From NCBI GenBank assembly GCA_029339195.1, contig JAPTJF010000065.1, positions 124,001 through 188,000 on the forward strand: 64,000 nt of DNA, read 5' to 3'. The position numbers were made by a program, and so were the translations under genes. The stretch is from Micractinium sp. NFX-FRZ (Eukaryota > Chlorophyta > Trebouxiophyceae > Chlorellales > Chlorellaceae). Shown piece by piece: positions 45,980-57,476 of this stretch (within the stretch, counting starts at the first letter, position 1; each line of letters begins with the position of its first letter). The notes beneath the pieces are model-generated. The model did no database searches. It was not told where the DNA came from and saw nothing but the letters and a program-made list of their open reading frames with translations.

Positions 45980-46486
45980 GGCTGCGTATGCCGCTGAGGA
46001 GTGCTGGGAGTGTGAGAGTGCCTGTCCAGCGCGGCAGCACGCTGTGGCGCTCCATGCTGCACCAGAGCTGTGACCCTGAAACTGGAGCTTGCCCAAAGTC
46101 ATGCCCCAAGAGTGGCTGAGTTCTCAGCATTGCCATCCTGCTGCTGCCTGCCCGCTGCCTATCTGCCTGGCTGCAGTGCGCACAAGTAACGCACAGCGGC
46201 GCTTTTGGAGCTGCACACCTGTACTTGACGAAGCTGGCCATGTGTGCCTGCCAGCTGGGCTGGATTGAGGCCCCTCCCATCCCCATGTACTCGCCCTGTT
46301 GCCTGCCTGTTCCCATTCACAAGCGCGTTGTTAGCGGAAGCGTGTGTCATCGCCTGGTTACACGGTGCACCATATCGCTGATTGAACAAGGCATGCGATA
46401 GCATATACAGAGAGGTATAGCATGTACAGAACGTGTATCTATACAATGTAAAGCCGGCAGACGTTGCCCAGGCTGCACATGTGTGG
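45980..46486. other. Convergent 3' region between the PEBP and TPR genes
   Basis: About 500 bases without a supported exon. A TGTAA signal for the plus-strand gene lies near 46,446, and a TTACA (TGTAA on the minus strand) near 46,356 could serve the facing gene, so the two transcripts would overlap at their 3' ends. Confidence 0.45.
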
Positions 46487-48591
46487 TCACCAGAAGTCGC
46501 CGCGCACGCTGCGGCTGAGGCCCTGCAGCAGCTGCTGCCAGGGGCGCACGCCCCCCACATCACGGAACAGCGACTCTGCTTGCTCCCGCTCCGCCGCGCT
46601 GGCACGGCTGCTCAGCAGCTGCCCCATGCGGTCGCACACCTGATTATACAGCTGCTCCTCCAGCTCCTGTGCCTCTTCGTCTTCCTCGCCGCCATACATG
46701 CAGCTGCGCCCATACACCACCTCTCCGGTGGCCCGCAGCGAGCGGCCCCCCATCACTGCTGCAAACACGTTTTCGCCGCCCCACTTCTCCTTGGCGTCCG
46801 ATTTTTCAAAAGCAAAGGGCAGCAGCTTGGCCGCTGCACGCAGGAAGGCGAGCCAGTCCCAGCCGGCGGGCACCACGCAATGCGCCACCGCCAGCTTGCA
46901 GAACATCTGCGGGAGGGGGGCACGGGGCAGGTGTGTGTGAGAAGATGCCAAAAATCAACATGGGAAGGGAAAGGGAGGGGCAGCAGCGCCGGACAGGGGG
47001 CCAAGAGTCCCGACTTTTCGCGTATGCTGGTATCCTGGCCCCACCCCGAATGCAGCACGGCAGGCGCCCGCCGCTCCGCAATGACAGTGCCAAGCAGGCG
47101 CCCCGCTCCTCCCAGCCACGTCCCAGCCACCTCGCACTCCCCCTGCCCCCCCAAGCTCACCCAGAAGTCCTGTGCCACGCTCTCCCCTGTGGCATCAGGG
47201 TCGTACAGCCCATGCAGGTCCCCCCCTCCCCAGGCATAGTCGTCGTCAACCCTCATGCGGTAGCAGTCCGTCAGCCACTCGTACTGCTTCGCTGGCGGCA
47301 GCCCGCGCGCCCAGGCGTCGGGCGCTGCAGGCCCCGCCATGGGCGCGCCTGCCGCTGCGGCCTGCGCGCCAAAGGCCTACACAGGGGGTGCAAGGTAGGA
47401 GGGCAGGGGATATACGGGGCGTGATGCCACCACACAGGCGCCAGTGCAGGTGTTAACACCTGCGGCGGCCATGCCCAGCATTGCGCCAGGACGGGCATGC
47501 CGGCAATAGGTGAGCTTGGAAGCGAGGCTGCAGCCCTCACTGGCTTCACTGCCCTGCTGGCCTGCCCCCATGCCTGCCGCCCCACCTCGCGTGGCCTGCC
47601 CGGGTTGCGCTGCCTCGCTTTCCGCTCCACGTCCCTGACACGGTCGCTCAGCTCGCGGCTGCCGGGGTTGAGGGCCAGGGACCGCTGAAAGGCAAGCAGC
47701 GCCTGCAGGCCCACAGGGGAGCAGTGGCGGGGGGGTCAGAGACCCAAGAGAGGCCCCAGAAGAAGACTGCCGCCCGGCACGCGCCCCGCCCTGCCCCGCC
47801 CCGCCCCGCCTCTTCTGCGCTGCACAAGGCTGCCTCTCACGAGGCGCTGCCCCGCCCCTCCCCCCCGCTCGCCCCCACCCACCCACCCACCCACCCACCT
47901 CCTCCACCGCCTCCTGCTGCTCCAGGGCACACCCACGCCTGAAGTGCGCCTTCTCCCAGTCGGGCCGCAGCCGCACCGCCTCGTCAGCGTCCTCCAGCGC
48001 CTGAGCTGCCTCCCCCAGCTTCAGCCTGGAGGCGGCGCGGTTGCTGCAGGAGGGCAGGACGGGGGCGGGGGCAGGAGGCGTGTGGTCAAGGCAGGGGGAG
48101 CGAGCCAGGTGGGCGGCTGGATGTGACGGCACAGCACACCCAGCATTGGCCAGCTGGTCTCAGAAGTCAAGGGACAGCATGCGGGATCTGCCCCGCCCCG
48201 CTTGGATCCGCCCCGCCCCGCCTGTGTCGTGGCACCACGGCCGCTGCTCGCAAGAATCTCGGCCGTTTGAACGCACCTGAACAGCGACGCATCGTCAGGT
48301 GCCACCTCCAGTGCCTGCGTGTACGCCTCCACAGCCTCCTGGTACTGTCCCGCCTTGAACAAGGCGTTGCCTGCACCCATTTGCGGAGGCGGGGTGGACG
48401 GGGAGCGGCGGTGGTGCTCAGTCGGGGGCGGCGCGGCGTCAGGACGACCGCCCCAGCTGGGGCGGGGTGGCGCGCAGGGCTCAGCCGGCGGGTGCCGCGC
48501 CGGCCTCGGCATGTGCATCGGCATCAGCAGGATGCGCACCTTGATCCTTCAAACTGCTCGCCAAGGGCTCCTCGCCGCTGCCTCCAGCCAT
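46487..48591 (-). CDS. TPR-domain protein with conserved uncharacterised C-terminal domain
   Basis: The minus-strand gene starts at ATG 48,591 (MAGGSGEEPLASSLKDQ). This start was chosen because its exon joins in phase 1 to GNALFKAGQYQEAVEAYTQA, giving the canonical TPR opening. Two further TPR helices pairs follow: SNRAASRLKLGEAAQALEDA and AHFRRGCALEQQEAVEEA, then LAFQRSLALNPGSREL. This three-TPR clamp resembles those that bind Hsp70/Hsp90 C-termini. After a short linker comes a second domain with YEWLTDCYRMRVDDDYAWGG, LHGLYDPDA, FCKLAVAHCVVPAGWDW, and ENVFAAVMGGRSLR, ending at TGA 46,487. I do not recognise this second domain. It has several Trp and acidic residues and looks conserved. A role as co-chaperone is inferred only from the TPR part. 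Confidence 0.8.
47874..47899. repeat. CCCA tetranucleotide repeat in a TPR-gene intron
   Basis: About six CCCA units lie in an intron immediately next to a TPR exon acceptor on the minus strand. Confidence 0.8.
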
Positions 48592-49050
48592 TCCCCGTGC
48601 GACAGCTCAAACCCGACTTGTTCACGGACAAGTGATCTCGGGCAACCGGACATTCGAAAGATACGTTGGCACACTGCTCGGGGCTAGCCGGTAATGGTCA
48701 GGCCTGCTCCTGCCGCCAAGGCAGCAACGGCGCAGCATGGCTCGGCAGGGGCAGTACCGCAAGCAAAGCTCAGTTCAGTGGTGCACACTACAGTTATGTT
48801 CTGGCTGCGTGTCCCTAAACCTTGACCACGTCTGCATACTTCCATCAAAGGAGTTGGCCTGGCAATGGATACAGCCCTCGCTGCCTGCTGGCACAACCTT
48901 TGCCGGGGCGCCCCATGCTTCCTTCATCTTGCTGCTGCTCAGCTGTGCACTGTTGCAAGGCAGTGAGATGAAACAATGAGCGCAGCGATGGGTGCACAGG
49001 GACGATGTCAAGGGGGTATGGGTACAGGCAGGAGGTAGCAGGGGGGCAAG
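48592..49050. other. Intergenic between VPS9-gene 3' end and TPR-gene 5' end
   Basis: The 460 bases hold the promoter of the minus-strand TPR gene and the 3' UTR of the upstream minus-strand VPS9 gene. No supported exon is seen. Confidence 0.4.
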
Positions 49051-52000
49051 TCACAGCAGGGAGAGGGGCTCCGGTGCGCCGCTTGGCCCCTGCTCGCTGA
49101 AAGCGGCACCATCCGTTCCTTGTGCTGCTGCCACATCAGGATTGGCTGCCGGACCTGCATTGAGCTCTGCACCACTCTCGCCATCTGCTGATCCTGCATC
49201 TGCTGCTGCTGCCGTTGCTGCAAGATCGGCCATCGCCACTGCGCCAGGCACTGCTGCACGGTCGCTGTCACCCGGCTCACCGTCCGCTGTTGCTGCTGCT
49301 GCTGCTGCCGGGGCTGCCACCACTTCCTCGCCCCTGCTGTTGCCCAAAGAGTCCAGCTGAATCAGGTCGATAGCCGCCTCTGCACCGCTGATGCTGTCAA
49401 CAGCCTCATCAGCAGCTGCACTGCTGCCACCCGCCTCGCCTGCCGTTGCACCCAGGTCAAACATGCTGATGCTGTCAAGCTCGTCGCCTGCAGGTTGCGG
49501 CTCTTGCTGCACCGCTGGCGGCGCGCCCGCCGCACCTCCTGCAGCCTGCCCCTCTTCCCACTGCTCCCCAGCGGGCTCGGCATCCAGCAAGCTGCCCCCG
49601 TCTGCAGGCCCCTGTGCACCTGCCACTGCCGCTGCGGGCGCGGCACCCATAGCTGCCCCGACAGCGGAGGTAGCGGGGGCAGCGCCAGAGCCTGCTATGC
49701 TGTGCTGCGCCAAGTCATCAGCAAAGCTCAGTTCCGGCCCTGCTTCACTGCCGACTGCAGGCTGCTGCTGCAAGGCGCCGTTGGGGCACTCGGCGCTGCC
49801 GACTGCCTGGGCTGCTGCTGCTGCTGGCTCACTGCTGCTGCTGCTGCCACTGGCAGCTGCTGCCGCTACTGCAGATGGTTGCTGCTGATGCTGCGGCGGC
49901 GGCGCTGATGCTGCCTGCTCCTGCTGGCCTAACGGTTTGGTGGGTGCTGCAACCTTTGGGCTGCTGCTGCTGCTGCCAAACAGGGTGGTGAAGAAGGGGT
50001 GCGGCCCATGCTTGCTGGGGCTGGCTGCCTTGGGTCCCGCTGCCGAGCCGCCAGCTGGCCCCAGCTGCTGCTCCGCCTCACCCTCACCTACGTTGCCCGC
50101 AGCTGCTGCCCTGCTGCCATCGCGGTCCCGGGGCGGGGTCAGGCTGCGCCCCATCCTGCTGCGGGACGCAATGCGCTGCAGCAGGCCGCCTGGCGACCAC
50201 CGGCCGGAAGGGGAGGCGTCTGCTGAGCCCGCCGCTGCCAGCGTGCCCTGCCCCGAGGGCGCCGCCACCGTCAGCGGCACGCCCTGGGGCCGTGCCCCAC
50301 TGCCTGCTGCCTCCAGCACGCCCGGCGGGATCAGGCTGCCAAACCCATACTGCTCCTGCGCTGCCTTGGTGCGGTGCCCGCGTGCGGCCGCTGATTCTGC
50401 CGTGTCTGGGCTGCCGCTGGCGGCGCCCCCCAGGCCCAGCTGCTGCTGCAGGGTGCGGGACAGCGCCTCGTACCGCAGCAGCAGCTCCTTGTACCCCACC
50501 AGTACCGCCTGCACCTCTGACTGCAAGGCGCGAGGGGGGGCAGGTGCGATACGGGTTGGTTGGTCAGGAGCAGGGTTCATCCAACCTTAAGGCACAGTCA
50601 GGCAGGCGGCATGTTGAGAGAAACAAAAGCGCAATAGGCATGGCCAAGAAAGTACCCAGCGGACCGGGAGGGCGCACTCAGGTGCACGGGGTCCAATCCC
50701 CCGTGGACGCAGCCGCAATCGTTGTCCCGGTAGACAGTGGCAACCCCAGCCAACCAAGCAGCCAGCTGGCAGCCCCCAAGCCCGCCTGCACCGCCCTCAG
50801 CGCTGCCCTCCTTCCCTCCCTCCCTCCCTCCCGCCCTCACCAGCGACAGGTCCTCCGCCTGCGCGTACATGAAGGGGTAGCGCTGCTGCAGCTGCCCCGC
50901 CGCCTCGGCAGCCAGCACATACCGCGTGCCCTCCGCCACCATCTCCTCTATGAGGGCAGCCTCCTCATACCGCTCCTGCCCTGCGGCACACAGAGCTGCC
51001 GCCACTGCTGCTGCAGACGCCGCCTGCTCCTCCGCCTGCTGCTGCCGCTGCTGCTCGTGCTGCTCCTGCTCCTCCGCCTGCTGTTGCTGCTGCTGCTCCT
51101 GCTGCTCTGCTGAACTGGCCAGCTCTGAGGCTGGGTCAAAAGAGAGGCCGCGGGGCGCGAGGCCGCCACCCAGCGGCGCGAGGCCGCCACCCAGCTGCTG
51201 CTGCTCCGCTGCCCCTGCCATGCTCCCTCCCGCTCCCGCCACTGCTGACGTGGCCAAAATCACGGGCGACTCCTCCGCTGGCAGCGGGGTCAGCGAGAGG
51301 CGGCCACTGCCGCTGTCGCCCCTGTCAAACAGCGCTGCCGTGGCATCCGAGGGGGTTGCCGGCATGCTGGCCTGCACCGACCCCAGCCCGCCTGCCTCGC
51401 TCTCTGACGTCGCCGCCGCCGGCGCCCCGCCGTCACCGTCTGCTAGCTGCAGGCCGGCCAATACGTCGGCAGCATCATCCACACCCACAGCCTGCTGCTC
51501 CAGCGATACTGCCGCTGCTGCTGCCCCATTGTCGGCCTCTGCCCCCTCCGATCCCTCTGCTGCCGTCAGCGCTGCCAGCTCAGCGGCCTCTGCCACCTCA
51601 GCAGCCTGCAGCGCCGCCAGGTCAGCATCCTGCTGCATGCGGCGCAGCTCCATGTGGGCCTCGGGGATGCCAGCTGCCGCCAGGTGGCGCAAAAAGGCCT
51701 CCTGGCTCACCGACAGGTGCTCGTAGTTCACAGTGTCCAGGTACATGGCGCCAGACTCCTGCAGGAGGGCGGGGAGGACGGGCAGGAGGAGAGGGTGTTT
51801 GCAGGTTTCAAAACATATGGTGCCGGGATACACGGTGCCGGGACCATGTATGGCGGGGAGCATGGGGGGCTGCAAGAGGGGGTGCCTGGCAGGGCACTCG
51901 TGGGCAGCGGGGTGAGGCGGGTGGCAGCTAGGCGGGGATGCTGGGCATGCGGCGCGGCCCAGCGCGGGCTGCATGCCACGCGTGCAGGCTCTCCCGCAGC

Positions 52001-53886
52001 ATCTGCAAGGCACCCATTACTCCAGCGCCACAAGCTTACCAGGTTGCACAGCATGTAGTCAAACTGGCCGGACAGGCGGGCCCGCATGCGGAACCGCTTG
52101 ACGTACTCGACGTTGCTGGCCAGGCGGGGCAGGCGGGAGCGGATGAGAACAAAGAGGAAGACGGGGAAGAAGGCGTCGGCGCCTGCGGGGTGCCACGTCA
52201 GACAGGAAGCGGCAAGGGGATGAGGGGGTGACGCCAACAGTGCTGGAGGACACCTCGGGAGGTGAAGAATGCAACAGTGGCCGCAATAGGGCACGCTGGC
52301 ACAAGTGCCAGCTGCCTGCACCCCTGCTACCTCACACCTGTGCTGTTCTCCACCCCACCTCGCTCCCCTCTCCCGCCCCCTCACCCGTTACCCCCTTACC
52401 CCCGATGTTGGCCCCGTTTTTGGCCGCCAGCCCCACAATGTTCTCCACCATTGTCTTCACGTTCACCAGGCACAGCAGCTTGTCGCGGGGGGCCTTGTAG
52501 CGGTCCATCTTCAGGAACTCGGCCTGCTTGTGGGAGAGGCAGAGAGAGGGGGAAGAGAGGGGGCAGGGTGAGAAGGCAGGCAGGGAGGAGAGCGGGCACC
52601 GGGTCCAGGCATCGCACACAAACAGCTGCCCGGCCCCAACTCTGTGCAGCCCAACCAATAAGGCACACCCCAGCATCCCAGCCGGCTTTCTTCGCTGCAC
52701 CGACAACAGACCTGGGCCCCAGCTGCCCTATCCCGCAGCACGCAGGTGCACACGCGCGCGCAGCCGCACCTGCGCCATGCCCAGCAGCGTCTCATCCGGC
52801 TGCACGTCCGCCCCCATCAGCGTCGGCAGGTCCACAAACCCAAGCGCCTGCAGCAGCCCAGGGCCAGTGCATGGGGTAGGGTGGGTGCTGGCAAGTCCGT
52901 CCGTCGCTGATTGCTGCGCTGCTGGGTACGCCAAATTCGTGGCCTTGGCATGCGTGAAACTTGACCGCTTGCGTGCCAGCAGGCCACGCCCTGCACCGTA
53001 GGCACCCATAACCAGTCCCGGACACACCCACCAGGCGGCACAGGCTGCCAGCAAGCACTGTCAGCTTCCGACCCCCATTTCACATCCACACCGACGGCAG
53101 GGTGTAGCTCCAGCGGCATCTCCAGGACCAGGGGATCATGCAGGAGGCCAGGTGGAGGCCCCAAATGCCTGGCCTGCTACCCTTGCTGCTTGTGCCTGAC
53201 CCGGCCCAAGTGCCTCAGCTGTCCCATCCCCACAGAGGCCACCCCGCCCCCCACACCTGCATAAGCCGCTGGTACCGCTCGTCCCGCTCCCTGTCCTCGG
53301 CACAGGCCCCAAACGTCTGCCGCCACACCTTGCTCATCACGTACTTCTCAAGGCCCTGCACGGTGCAGCCAGCAGCGTGAACGTTTCATTTTGAATGCAT
53401 GATCAGATTGCATTGGAGACACTCTGTTGCTCGTCCTAGGAGGGGCGGATAGAACTCTCCTGCCGCTTGCCCCTGGCACCCCCACCCACCCACCCACCTC
53501 CACAGCCTGGTCCAGCACCTCGGGCTGGCAGCCCCGCCACACTGGGTGCTGCCGGAACACACCCTCCGACTGCGCCAGGAAGGCCTGCACTGCTGCGCTG
53601 TCTGCCTCAGGGTCGCTCGGCTGCCCTGGCGGCCGCTCCTCAAACTGCCGGATGAAACTGCACGGGGTTGGATGGCCCGGGTATAAGGGCAAGACGGGCA
53701 GGGAAGGAGGCAGGCGGCAGGCAGCAGGTGGCGGCGGCAGCGGCGACGGCGGTTGCAGGCGCACCTCTTGATGCTGCGGACCAAGTCAGCGGCCGCCGGC
53801 TCTTTCATCTTGGCCAGGAAGTCGCCAAACGTGAGCCCCACGGGCCGGGAGGCGTCCTCGCCCTGGGCGGGGTTTGCGGCCTCCAT
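49051..53886 (-). CDS. VPS9-domain protein, Rab5-type guanine nucleotide exchange factor with long disordered tail
   Basis: The minus-strand gene starts at ATG 53,886 and ends at TGA 49,051. The N-terminal half matches plant VPS9a: LTFGDFLAKMKEPAAADLVR, SIKSFI, FRQHPVW, EGLEKYVMSKVWRQTF, then KMDRYKAPRDKLLCLVNV and a GADAFFPVFLFVLIRSR / SNVEYVKRF pair. The last pair carries the Asp and Tyr that contact the Rab switch regions. The encoded protein would load GTP onto Rab5-like GTPases (RABF) on endosomes. From about 51,680 down to 49,051 the protein becomes a very long Ala/Ser/Gln/Gly-rich tail (over 800 residues) with a short helical island (SEVQAVLVGYKELLLRYEAL) near 50,500. In plants the VPS9a tail is much shorter, so the disordered extension is a peculiarity of this gene. 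It lacks a RING, SH2 or ankyrin domain. Confidence 0.88.
50811..50831. repeat. CCCT repeat in a VPS9-gene intron
   Basis: About five TCCC units form a polypyrimidine block on the plus strand, within the intron between the two low-complexity tail exons of the minus-strand gene. Confidence 0.75.
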
Positions 53887-54401
53887 TTGTGGCGACACGC
53901 AGCGATCGCGGCGTCAAAACTATTGATCAAGGAACTTGCGCGTCTCTTCGTGCATACAGATGCTCACGAGGTCCGTCCCAACACAAACTACCCTGCTCCG
54001 CAGGCCGCGTAGGGCCGCGTAGGGCCGGTCAGGGCGTGCAGGTGTGGAAAGGAGGCGATTGAAGCAGCAGAACTAGCGACATGCGCCAAGCGGCATGGCA
54101 GGCGGCATGGCAGGCGCCCAGGGGCGGCGTTGGGTGGCGCCACCCGAGCGCTGGCGAGCAGCAGGCAGAAACCTTGTCGCCGCTATGGCTGCAAATCAGG
54201 GCGCATCATGAAGATGCAGCCTTACAATGTCACCTGGTTCAACGATGATACACAACAACCCCATGTGATCACGCCAGCACAAGCCTCAGCACCCAGAAGA
54301 TGGGCGGTCCATGACGCCACGCCAGCGCATGTGGCGCACCCCAAACGCAACGAGCACCCACGGCACCGTCCCACTGCTGCCGCTGCTGCCGTCGTGCAGC
54401 A
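53887..54401. promoter_or_regulatory. Promoter region of the VPS9 gene and 3' flank of the next minus-strand gene
   Basis: About 510 bases with no supported exon. A tandem string (gccgcgtagg repeated at about 54,003-54,022) and a ggcatggcaggc repeat near 54,090-54,115 are present. The segment must contain the VPS9 promoter. Confidence 0.35.
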
Positions 54402-54574
54402 TCACGCTGACTCGTCCTGGAAGCTTGCGTAGCCTGCCGCCACCATGTCCACCATCTGTTGCAGCACTCCTCTGAGCTCCTCTTTCACCTCTGGCTGCTC
54501 CTCCGCCTCCAGCGCCACCCTGCAGCAGCAGCAGTGGTAGCAGCAGCAGGATGGCAACAAAGCAGTGGCAGTAA

Positions 54575-54611
<37 letters not shown>

Positions 54612-56770
54612 GACAGTGACAGCGGTGTGCGGGGTGCCTGCACCCTTTGCTGGTGCACCAACATGAAAGGCAGTGCTGCATGCTTCCAAGGAGCGGCAAT
54701 GCAGGCTGCAGCCCCAGCCTCGCCCGCCTGCCACCCACCTGCCCAGTTCCCTGAGCGCTGTGCTCAGCATGGGGTGACTCGTGCCCTTTGCCTCCGCCAT
54801 CACCTTTGCGGCAGCCAGCCACTTGGTCTTGAGCACCGCCAATGGCACGTCTGCAAGGGTGGCAGCAAGCACGTGGGGTGGGGCTGCCAGGGGCGGGCGA
54901 AGGCATGCAGCAGCTCCGGCGAAGCCCAGCGCAGGGAGCAGAAGGGCTGCGTTCACGTCGAGAGGGCACCGCAAGCGCTGGCACCCTCGTCAAAACTTGT
55001 GTAGCCTTGGTTCCACCACTCCTCTGTGCAACCCCGATGCATGTATGCCTGCACTCCCGACTGCACGCATGCCTGCCTGCCCCACCTGGCTGCTTGGCGT
55101 TCCGCAGCGCCTTGCGGAGGAGGGCCAGAGCAATGTAAAAGTCGCTCTGGGCTAGCCGCGCCATGATGCTTCGTGCCGAGCCCTGCAAGAGAACATCAGA
55201 GGGCAACAGAGGGTTGTTTAAATGCTAGCGCAGGTTTGGGAGCATCAGGGCACAGAGCAGGCACTAGTGGAGGTCTGGTTCCAGGGGGAAGCATCACAAG
55301 AGCGCTCAGTGCTGACTCACCGCATCGCCTGGCTCCGCTGCACTCTTTGCTTGCTCCAACCTGCAGCACAATGTAGCGGAAAGCAGGGGCCTTCATGTTG
55401 CAACACGACCCTTGCCTTGCTGCACGCTACATCAAGCAACACAGTTCCTCAGCGGCCAAATGCCAGAGCAATCGGCTGAAGCCCCCCCACTTACGCTATG
55501 TTCAGGCTGTGCTGCGTTGCTGCACGGCCGCCCAGCAGCAGCTTCAGCGCGTGATCCAGATCCAGGCCTCCCACTGCAGGCAGCCAGGCAGGCAGGCAAG
55601 CGGACGTAGCAAGGCGAGGGGGGAGACACCTGCTGGTGGTGAGGCTGTCCCAAGTTGTGTCACGCTTGCGTCACACTTCGAGGTGCCTGCCCCAAAGGCA
55701 CCTGCGTTGACCCACCTGCCAGCGAGATGCCCAGTGGGATGCCCTGCAGCAGCACAGGGCTGCAGTCGGGGACTCCGTGCTGGGCTGTAAAGGGGGGGAC
55801 AGGATTGCCAGGGAGCTCAGCAGGCAAGCCATGAGCCGCACCGCCAGCTGACCTGCCTGCCAACCGCTTGCTGCCAGCAGCGTCGAGGCCAGCAGTTCAA
55901 ACACACCGGTGGGACCAGCCAAAGCCTTCACCGGCTCATGTCACCTCATCCGATAGGAACACATCTGGCCCCACAGCTTTGCCCCGCACTTAACCAGCCA
56001 GCAGGCTCACCCAGCACCAGTTCATAAGCCACCTCCGCCTGCAGCAGCGCCGCATCGTACTCCGCCTCCCCCTGCTCAAGAAGCAGGCGCCACATCAGCG
56101 TGTGCAGGAGCGCGGCGCTGGAATCCCCGGGGTGCTCGCGAGACAGCTGCAGCAGGCCTGCAGAGGCAGCAGCCGGTTGGGAGGGCAGCATTGGCTGGGC
56201 TGGTGTGCGTGGGCGAGCCAGCTGGACAGGGCAGCGGGGGCAGGCCAGCCCGGCTGGGCTAGAATTTCAGTTCCCTGCCTGCAGCGTGTTGTTGCTCCTC
56301 ACACACCTTGCTTGACTTTGAACAGGGCGTCATGCCGCTCCCCCTGCTGCAGCAGTGCCTCTGCCTCCGCCGCAGTGCGCTGCACGAGGTTGTGGGCGGC
56401 CTCGTCGCTGCCTGGGCCCCAGTCAATGGCTGCTGCTGCTGCTGCTGCTGCCAAGGGAAGCAGCTTGGGATGGCTGCTGATGCCGCTCATGTGCATTCTG
56501 TACCAAGGGAGAGGCAGAGTAGGCAGGGTCATCAGGGTTTGCCGGCGACAGCCGTGGCGGCGAACCGGCGTGGGTGCGCACCGGCAGGCGGCAAAAGCGT
56601 CAGTGAAGCTTGGGCGTGCAGCCTCACCCGCTCCTGCATTCTTTGCCTATAAGTGAGTACCGCAGGCAGCTGCGGGCCAAAACCAGGTGCCGCCGGGCTG
56701 TCCGCGCTTGGCTTCCTCGGTCCGCAAGCGCGCCGGTGAAGCGTCCGACACAAAGAGGGACGCATGTCAT
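54402..56770 (-). CDS. Unrecognised conserved-looking helical protein with N-terminal presequence
   Basis: I do not recognise this gene. The start at ATG 56,770 (MTCVPLCVGRFTGALADRG) was chosen because its exon (56,628-56,770) joins in phase 2 to the next one, and the encoded Arg/Ser/Leu-rich start resembles a transit peptide. All later junctions that I checked are phase-compatible. The body is helical: DEAAHNLVQRTAAEAEALLQ, LQLSREHPGDSSAALLHTLM, GEAEYDAALLQAEVAYELV, LDLDHALKLLLGGRAATQHS, ARLAQSDFYIALALLRKALR, and EVKEELRGVLQQMVDMVAAG, ending at TGA 54,402. There is a run of eight Ala near the N-terminus. The helix pairs could form TPR-like or similar alpha-solenoid repeats. No catalytic motif is visible, and the protein is about 360 residues. 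Confidence 0.6.
54578..54610. repeat. (CAG)11 trinucleotide repeat in an intron
   Basis: Eleven perfect CAG units on the plus strand lie in the last intron of the minus-strand unrecognised gene. The repeat is therefore non-coding here. Confidence 0.85.
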
Positions 56771-57476
56771 AGTCGATTTGTCGACAGTGCACGTCCTGTT
56801 TAGGGTTAAGGGGCCGCGCCGCCTGTTGCGTAGCCTTAGTACAGGGCGGCGGCGCCAGCGTGACGGCAGCGGAGGTAGCAGAGCGGTACCTGGGCAGATG
56901 CCTCCACTTGCTCAGGAGTAACCACTGGGCATTGTTCTACTTAAATATCACTCGTGGCGGCCTGTATAAGAAACTTGCAAAGATGCAGAGGCAGCCTTCC
57001 GTCTCTGTGGTGGGGACCACAGCCGTAGCGGCGCCGGCTCACACGAGGTGATAAACGTGGTGGCTTGTTTACAGGGCCCCGCCATACACACATGTACGCC
57101 CACAAGCGGCGACCGTTCTACGTGGTGGGACTGATGTGTTTCTGTTATCCACAGGCTGGATGGCCGGCACGGGGGAGACGGACAGTCGAGAGTGGCTGTT
57201 GGCGCTGCCGCTGCCGCCACAGGCTGCGGAGGGCAGTAGAGGTAGGCATGCCATGAACATACATACTGTGTTTTTACCAAGGAAGGGCTGTTGAGTGACT
57301 GTAGAGAGTTACACTAGAAACAATGCCCTTGCAGCCAAGCAAGTCACACTTCCCGCCCTGTGACGGGGCAGGCTGCCCCGCTGGCATGCAGCTTTGACCA
57401 GTCCCGGCGATGCCCGAGGGCGCAGCGATCACCTGTGCAGCCGACATACAGCCACCGGGTGCGCGCCGGCGCAGCC
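56771..57476. promoter_or_regulatory. Divergent promoter region between the unrecognised gene and the ubiquitin-like gene
   Basis: About 700 bases separate the two starts. The lower GC content around 57,100-57,340 compared with the surroundings fits a promoter. A short open frame near 56,860-57,050 has no recognisable motif and was not called. Confidence 0.4.

Noticed and set aside
56860..57050. Short plus-strand ORF upstream of the ubiquitin-like gene
   Set aside because: No ATG start, no motif, and it sits in the divergent promoter region.
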